From Ancylostoma caninum (Eukaryota > Nematoda > Chromadorea > Rhabditida > Ancylostomatidae), in assembly GCA_037903475.1 (NCBI GenBank), contig JBAJFG010000002.1, positions 4,711,001 to 4,775,000 on the forward strand: a DNA stretch of 64,000 nucleotides, written 5' to 3'. Positions 46,901 through 55,900 of this stretch are shown here, piece after piece (within the stretch, counting starts at the first letter, position 1; every line of letters starts with the position of its first letter). The translations under genes were made by a program, and so were the position numbers. The notes beneath the pieces were generated by a model. That model made no database searches, was not told the origin of the DNA, and saw only the letters and a program-made list of their open reading frames with translations.

Positions 46901-49900
46901 TTTTAAATTTATTTTCAAAGGAAGAATAAAAAACAAGGATGCAAATAGGAGGCTCATAACGAGGTTCAAACCTTCGACCTAATAATCCAGTACATAGCTG
47001 AGGGCGGGTGCTCCAACGCATATGTAGTAGTGTGGTGGAATTGTATTTTTTCGGAACCGAAAACAGTAATGAAATATACAGTGGCGGCCACATATTTAGC
47101 ACACTGTCAATCTTGGGTAATCAACTGATGAAAACATATAATCTGTATTTCAAGCATGGAGTGAGCTATCAGGATGGTACTCGAGATTATGATAGTGCAT
47201 AACATAACCTTCCTTATCCCTACTATTCTCCTCAAGGAAATGTTTTTGAATAGATCTGCACTCCTTCTTTGTAGTTAGAGCTGAAAATGCAGTACTGTTG
47301 AAAATATTTTCGTTTCTTTCTTACTCTACTTCATCGAATCATGGGAAAATGTGACTTCATTCCAGATGTTAGTATGCGTTTTGCTACATTAGTTTTGATG
47401 AGCTGTTTTCCACCTCATGGAAGAGCGCGAGTCGTCTACATAGCCAACCAAAAAATTGCGAAAAATAGAGGAATAATGGTGAACACAAAGAGAAGCGCTA
47501 TCAGAAAGCATCCAGGTACTCACAGAAAAATACCGAAGATTGCTTTATTCCCGGGATTCAATAAATTGAGTTTGTTGACAAATTTGCCAGTGCGTTTCTG
47601 TCTCTCGCTCCAGCTGATACGGAGGGAACGACAAAAGCATTCGCAGCAGAATATTACTGCATAAGTAGATACAAAATTTTTATACCTGGTTTGAGAAAAC
47701 TGACGAAATTGAAACTTTACTTTTTATTCAGGTCCAACTCGTTCTGTGGCAGTGGCAAGAGGAAGAAAGCCTCCATACAGCCTCAACACATACTCAAACT
47801 TGGTTTTGATTGCTCATCCTTGGACAGAGATATACAAAAAGGTCTGTAGTCCAAAATCGTGGGTGTGGTGTGGTGCGCTAAATATGTGGCCGCCACTGTA
47901 TACTGTCGCACCTTCTCAAACAAAGATTCAAGCCAGATAGGTTTCATTCCGATCTGCGAGCCTGGCCTCTTGCACCTCCCTTGTCAGCCTTTTTCCGAAT
48001 GCTAAGAATCACAAGATCATAATTCGTAGTAACACCTACTTTCCCTTGATATTCAACCCGTGAACTTTCCCAGACATTTTAATTGTCATAACACATTCTG
48101 CATTGTTGCAGTGCGCAAGATCACATTATCGACTCACCCATCGGTGATATGAGATCGACCATCATGTACAACCAAGATTCACAGTCGTCGCGTGGACCAA
48201 GCTCCTGACACTGATGACATGCAATTGAAGCATAGCGAATGGTACCCTGTAAACTGCCCTGTAAACTTCACCATATTATGTGCATTCATTGTGTAGTTGT
48301 ATGTACATATGTTTATATATGTATATGCGTTTGTGTGTGATTCAATGTTGGTTTGCCCCTATGCTTGCGATGTGTGGCTAATTTGTCCAGGATTGTATAA
48401 CACTTTCTGTTGGTTAGTGATGCAAAAAATCAACAATTCCCGAAGTTGCTGTAATGCTATGAGCTTATTTCACGTTATTATGCCCACAATTGCGAAAATA
48501 CGCGAAAGAGAATGTAAGGGCATCACCGCTCTAGATCTGTGTTACTCAGAAGCGAGTATTATTAGATTATAGTGGAAGTTTTCCCTTATTTACTTTAGTG
48601 TATTGCCAAACTTTTCGGCATTGCTTTCGAACTTTCTATCCAAAACATGTGTAAAAGTCAGTCAATATTCTACCTATACGTAATATACGCTATTTGTCCT
48701 TTGCGATTATCACTGAAAAATTGTCGTTGACTACAAGTATATTAGACTCTCCTGCTTTGCAAACTCAGCAAAAAACAACAACGCAGTAGATGCTATAAGA
48801 AGATAAGTCATAGGACAGGCTTCCTTTTTGTCTCCTGCGGTGAAGATTTGGTTCGACAAGTTTGAAGACGGCTGCCTCATTTTTTTCTTTTGAATAACAT
48901 AGGGAAATGTGGGTGACTCAGACACCCCGAGGATTATCTACACAGAAGGCAATGTTCGGTGTTCGAAGGAATTGGAGAGGAAGCTTTCATCGAAAGCCGC
49001 CGCCAACAAATCCTACTATGCCCGTCGGAGTTCTTGTAAATAGTGTTAGCACATACGTATATTGCGTAAATGTTACATGTGTTTAAGAATATACTTAACC
49101 TAGAAAGAAGGTTCAAAAATGATGTAAACTCTCGCTGTAACCCTACAGCAGTATTCGGTAGCGTTGCTAGCTCCTCAGGGGAAATGAGCGTAAACAGGAG
49201 ATGCAACCTGAAAACTTTCTAACCTTGAATCTCCCACCACGTGACATCTCTTCAGCGCTGGCCGGGCTAAGCCTCTTTGATATACCAAAATCGAGCATGT
49301 AAATCTAAAGATAAACTGCATGAAGGCATAATTGTTAAATATTTTTTTATTCAAAAGATTAATCCTATCGAGCACTGAAGCTCACGATTCTTATTCTCTC
49401 GTTTTTTCCACATGCAAAATTTGCTGGTTTGACATCCCGATGAATGAAGCCGGCACGATGAAGCTCACGAAGTGCCTCCAGACACTGACAGCTGGCACCA
49501 AGGCCAGTAGCAAGTGAGAATACCTAAAAGTCGAATATTCTGTTTTAGGAGTTCGATCGACCAAAATAGAAATAATTAGCATGTGTGCCGTGTTGCCAAT
49601 GTGAAAAACTTGAATTCCGTGCTGGCATTTTGACCAGCAGTTTTGTATTTGAAAGAGCAGTGGACGTCATTTTCGAGTAGTAGACGTTAATGAAAATCAT
49701 TCAGCAACATATGTAAAGCCCTTCAAGTTTCATAGGTGGCACTCTGTTGAAGAAAGATCTTATATGTTCCCCTATGTTGTTGAAGAAAGATTTTATATGT
49801 CCACCTGTGTTGGCCTTATATTCGGGGTTTGTCCTTCATTACTACAAGTACGGAAGAGTAATACTCCACGGTTATTACATATGCTTGAACGGAATTTTTC

Positions 49901-52900
49901 GGGGAATTGCTTGCCAAAAAAAAGATGAAAGAGGTGTTTAAATGTGTAAAGTTGGTGTTAGCAAATTTTTGAGTGGGTAGCCTAATACTGATAATAGGAC
50001 AAGCTATTCTTGTTGTCCTAATAATCCATTTTTCATCAGCAATTGCTGCATGCGAGAAATGGGTCGTTGGAATATCTGTAGCGTAAAGTTTTGCAGACTC
50101 GCAGATGTCAACTTTGGTCCTCGTCTTTCAAATCGTGGTTTTCGGCTTCTTCGTCTTGTCATTTTTCTTATTAATAATGGATGAGCAATATTACGGTTGA
50201 GCGACTAAGAACCAACTTTACCACCATGATCTACCCACTGTTTGTTGGGTAGGAGTCAACCAGCTTTTTCAAGACGCCGATATCAAAGTTGGATGCGATA
50301 ACCCGTTCGTGGAGCATTTTCCAAGCTCTAATCTCCATTGCGATTCTTGAGTACCCGAGATTTACTGCCATTTTGGAAGATATATCCTCGACAAACGTGG
50401 CATTGATGCTATAGGTCGCTTCTCTTGTGAATCTCCCTGAGTTGAATCCTTAACGCAAAATTCCACGAATTAGCCCACCGCTCCTGACATCGGATTAACG
50501 CCTGGATGAAGTATATTGAAAAATGCCCTGGCTAGCAGATGGTTCTGGCTACCAGTACACTTGGAAACAGTAGCAGGATTACGAAAATGCGGGTAGTAAA
50601 ACGATGTTGGTGGAAACATCAATATTTGGTAGAAGTTCCATAAAAGGATCGGTCCCAATCTCTTGACTTACTTGATTTGGTCGACTGTTCTTCAGATCAG
50701 CTAAGTTTTTGCCGAGCAGCTCCATTATTAGAAAAGAAAAGGTTTCTTCATGTCCTTCGTCGATTAATTGAGTAAAGTGCTTTTTGTCGCTGAGTGACCG
50801 TAAAATTTTAATCTGAAACCCGAACAATCACACTGCAGCTTGTTCAAAAGTGGTTGACGAGTTCACCAGAAACTCATATAGCTAGCACTCTTAATTAATC
50901 ACTACTATGCGAAATATACACCTCAATTACGGACTGCATCGACCCTTACATCTTAAAGCAGGCCCCAGCAAAGGTCTTCCCGAGGGCAAGCTTGGCTTCG
51001 TAAAAGGGCCGAAAAGCAAAGGGGGCTTTGTACTAGGGTCCGGGGCGAAGTCACGAAGAAAAAATTGTGATTTCGTTACTCCTAAGGAAGGCATCACGTT
51101 CATCAGGCGAGATAGAGGTATTAAATAAGATAAGTGACCGTTTCATTGAGAGTGGAGAGGCTGCTTTTGCTTTGAGCGGCGCGTTAGGGGCGAGCGAGGT
51201 CGAAAAACGGCTTGCAAGCACGACTGAGCTCTGACGTTCAACCACCGACTTAGATACACTTCCCACGTGGTAGATCCCCACGTGACGAAGGGGGAGTGGA
51301 TCGCAGGACATGAGGGGCAGAACGCAGTTTGAAGGACGAGTCAGCAGCTACCCTACCCAGCCGGAATGTTCCACTCCTCTCATCCTGTGTCCTTCATAAG
51401 ACGTTTGCACACCGGACAATCTGCTTATATAGGCTTTAGATCAATATCAGCAACATGTTTAACAAACAAGTTATGGTTGAAACTTTTCGTGCTCGATTCG
51501 AATCCCAAAAGTGAATGTGTAGAAACTGATACTAAGAAGGTGGGTGTGGAACAGAGTACATACGAGAATAGAACTTAGTACGCTTTAGGAGGAGGAATTC
51601 AGCACGTACTGCACTAGCAACAGTAGCCTGTTACATGAGAGTAGACTAAGCTGAAACTTCCCGTGCTGGGCTCGGACCTCACGAGTGCCTGAGAATGTCG
51701 AGCTTCAACTACGAATGATTACTACTGAATGTTTCGAACGCGCAAACTCCCTAACCTTGGCTCATAAAATTGCTACCTCCAATGGCTACCCCACCGAGGG
51801 ACACTCCCAACGTATAGCTCACTTTTCAGGGGCCGCGGCCCCCGAAAAGTGAGCTATACGTTGGGAAATTCTGAAAAGATAGCGTTCTGTCTCCTTTTCA
51901 TCTCAGATGAAATGAGCAGAGAAGTGCGGGGGAGTCTGCGGCGCGCGGGTTTGCAAGACACTTGTGGAGATACCGCTCGCTAATCTAAAGAAGCAGCTGG
52001 TTCGCAATAGGATGTACGACCGCTTATGTACAACGCCTAGCTGCATCATTTGTCCGTTCGGTAAGATGGGAGATTGCATGCCCTCGGGAGTAATATACGT
52101 TATAAGCTGCCAATCCTGTGGGGACAGTTACATAGGTAAAACAGGGCGGCCACTTTGCGTCGGGATCAGGGAACATCTTGATGGGCTCACCAAATCGAAA
52201 CCTCCCACTTCATTAGGTGCTCATCGCAGGCAATTACATGATAACGTGGAGTTCGAAGTTGGCGTCACGATCTTGTCATATGAACCCGACATATTAGCAC
52301 GCAAAACACTGGAAGCGTTCTGGATTGCAGCTAAGAGTCCAACAATGAATAGGAAGGAGGAGTGCACCGCTATAACCAACGAGCTCGCACCCTTTCAAAA
52401 CCTCTGCGGGTTTTGATATGCGTGGGCGGGTCCCCACAGTCCGGTTATTGAGGTGAGCGCTAACCTATCTGCATCTCTTTTGTTGTTTCTGACTCTACTT
52501 CTCTTTTGAATTAAGTTTCTGTAGGAAGATGAAGTGTTTGAGAGGGTAGGTTACGGATGTCTCGACTTTCCAGGCTTTGACGAAAGCGAGAACGCCGAAA
52601 CGTTAGCCGCAATAAAGATCGATACCAGTCTTGGCCTACAGCTGAACGTAGTGAACTCCAAACAACTACTGAATGTTTGCTGCGATTGAATGTCGAACAC
52701 GCCATCAAATCCAGTGGGAAGTAAAATTGAAATGGAATTAAGGGTTAACTTAGATTTGCGTCAAATTATCTAGCTGCTAGTTGATAGTCGTTGAAAATTT
52801 CCGAATTCCGTTTCGTAACTTCAACCAAGTACATATATGTGCTGTCCAGATCTCATTCAATAGTGTGGATGCCACTGCTGTAACTAGCCCTTCTTTGTTT

Positions 52901-55900
52901 GTTGCTCCAACTGTGATCTCTATGTTCTATTCGTTTTGTATCATCCCATCATCGTTCCATGAACGGAAAATGTTCAGGTTTAATTGTCATGCCTTTAAGC
53001 AAGTAAACATTCCAATAGTGAACCGCTCTTATCGATGTAGTGTGAATATTCCCAAACGCTCCCATGGACACCAAAGTATAGGCAAGAAACATCGTGAAAC
53101 GTTCCTGGATGGACTGTTCAAGAGGAACAAAAGCAGTGAGCAAAAGATGCAGAAGTGTCAACAAAGCGGGATCCGAGTCCTTGATAGTTTGCCGAATCGG
53201 CTTACCTCTCTTCCCCGAACCCAACTGCTCATAATTCTGGATGATGAACACCATGAGTATTTTTCATATTTTTGCCACCTTTTAATATTCTTCGGGAGGA
53301 TTTGAATCAATTAGTACTTATCTGAAATGCGAGCCACACAGAACACCGAGCTTATACATTAGCATAAAAATGGGCATAACCGGTCACAGGGGCAAATTGG
53401 AGAACTTTGAAAAAGCATTTGGAATTAGCGCTGCAAGCTGCATAAGATAACACAAGTGCTCCGACTCGCCTCCGGCGAGTCTCGCACTTGCCCGCTTCGC
53501 GGTACCTTGGTGCTCCGGTACCTTTACTTTCCATCCGTCAAAACGGATGAAGCATACAGTTGAGAGGCTCGCCGTAGGCGAGTCGGAGCACCTGTAGGGA
53601 TGTAATAAATGTGCATGTGTTGATAATCGACCTGTTTCCGAATATAAATAGAAACATTAATTTGGCATATAACCCCTTACAATACACTTCATTGACAACT
53701 GAGAGAACTCTGAGAATTTAGCCACTACGCAAAACTTTCCCTCTTTCTGTGATAACATTGACATTCGCACATGAAACGCGGCGAAGCTACGCTTCGCATA
53801 GATGACATTGATATTCTGCACAGGAGGGTACAATTCTTATTCGAACGGTATATGTTTCATGTGTTTTTGTCCGTTGGATCGTGAGATATGAGCGATTACC
53901 AACAGACACACAAACAGATGAGTTTTACTATACAGTGATTGGGATAGGGGGCCAAAAATCGATAAAATCGTTTTTCTCGGAAACGGCAAAAGACCCTGAC
54001 GTTGCACAGGAGGGGTTTTTGTCCGTTGGATCGTGAGATATAAGCGATTACCAGCAGACACACAAACAGATGAGTTTTACTATACAGTGATGGGGATAGG
54101 GGGTCAAAAATCGATAAAATCGTTTTCTCGGAAACGGCAAAAGACCTTGGCGTTGCACAGGAGGGGTTTTCGTCCGTTGGATCGTGAGATATGAGCGATT
54201 ACCAACAGACACACAAACAGATGAGTTTTGCTATATAGTGATACAATTGCCCACATTGACCAAGTGTCTTTCTCTTGTAAGTTTGCCGCTTTTCGAACCG
54301 GATTGTATTGACTTGCTTTATTATGACTATTTGCTTAATAATAAAACTAGCTTGACAAGCCGGATGGAGTACAGACTTAAAACTCAAAATGTCAGAAAAG
54401 TAAACGAAAATTGTCTTAGCCACGATAATTCCCATACACGAACTACCTCCAAGGCTCACACTTCGTGAGTAGGTTCTGATTAACTAATTTTTCCGCTAGC
54501 TATGCTAGGTAGCCATATGGACATCTTTTCATTAAGCCGAAATCGAAGTGCAAAGTGGCTGTCTGATTCGTGATCAGCATTTCGAATAACCTCGCGATCA
54601 CGCTTCCGCCACATCCGCAGCAGAACTCGCAAAAATCAATAGAGTCACTAAATCAATGGATCAGTAGCTATGTCGTGCAAAATGGTGTTCAGATTTGTGA
54701 TCAGCGTGGTGAGAAACCCCTGTGGGTATGGCACCGCCACGCATGCGCAGAACTCGCGAAAAATCAATAAAGACAATAGATCAATAGCCACACGTGCAGA
54801 ATAATTGCCAGATTCGTGATCAGCGTGGTGGGTTGCCTCACAGTGCCCATTGGAACCCAGATCGATACCACCTGCTGAGTAGTGTGGTAGACCCTCGCCC
54901 TATTCGGATGGTGTCCCATGTTTCGGAGCCCCTTCCTTCACCACCTTGCTTACAGATGTATTCCCATCAATCGAATTTGGCGCTCACGCGCATCGCCAAG
55001 ATTTTGGGAGTTAAAAAACGTTCTGTAAGAGTTTCTATGTTTTATATATAGATTTGTGATGCTTTAACTGTGTTTCCGTTTCCGAGTCAGAATGGTGTAT
55101 TCAAAAGAGCGCTTCCTCAAAAACAGTTGTTTATAACATACTGCCTGAAAAGAGATAAGCGTGAAGTTTTTGTTTTCTGCATATTATGTTCTATTTCTAT
55201 CTCTCGACATCATTGATTGAACTTTTTGAAATTTTACTTTTGGGACACTAGCTCATTGGGATATATGATAGAAGGTAATGTCCACGGCTCATTCGGAGTT
55301 GACGACAACAGTGGAAAGCGCAGGATTACCCGTTCATCTCGAGTATGGACGTAGCTTCAGTACTATCTTTGCCTGAAGCGCCTAATTTTTAGCCCCTCTT
55401 TTACGAAGCCTCCCTCGAACACGCAAACGAAAGGTAATTTTAACCCACTTTGGAAATCGGATTCCAGGGGAACAGCTCGTGCTGGGCACGAGTTCATTGT
55501 TCAAACTATAATCGTAGGAGCGTAAAGGCACAACATTCTGGAGCAGAAAAATTTAAAAAAAGCATAAATTCCTACCTCAGTCACCCCTACTGCGCCGCTC
55601 AATCAAAGCAAAAGCAGCCTCTCCACGCTCAATGATTCTGTCACTTATCTTATTTAATACCCTATCTCGCCTGATGAACGTGATGTTTTTCTTAGAAGTA
55701 ACGAAACCCCATTTTTTCTTCGTGGCTTCGCCGCGGACCCTAGTACGAAGCCCCCTTTGTTCTTCGGCCCTTTTACGAAGCCCAGCTTGCCCCCGGGAAG
55801 TTTTTTTTTCTTTTAATTTGGTGTTCTGTAGGTTTGGGAGCGTTTGGTAATATTCACACTACATCGATAAGAGCGGTTACACTATTGGAGTGTTCACGTT

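Noticed and set aside
53840..54250. Possible coding repeat (frames of 74-94 codons)
   Set aside because: Frames follow a 152-bp satellite whose period is not a multiple of three, so the repeat does not preserve a frame.
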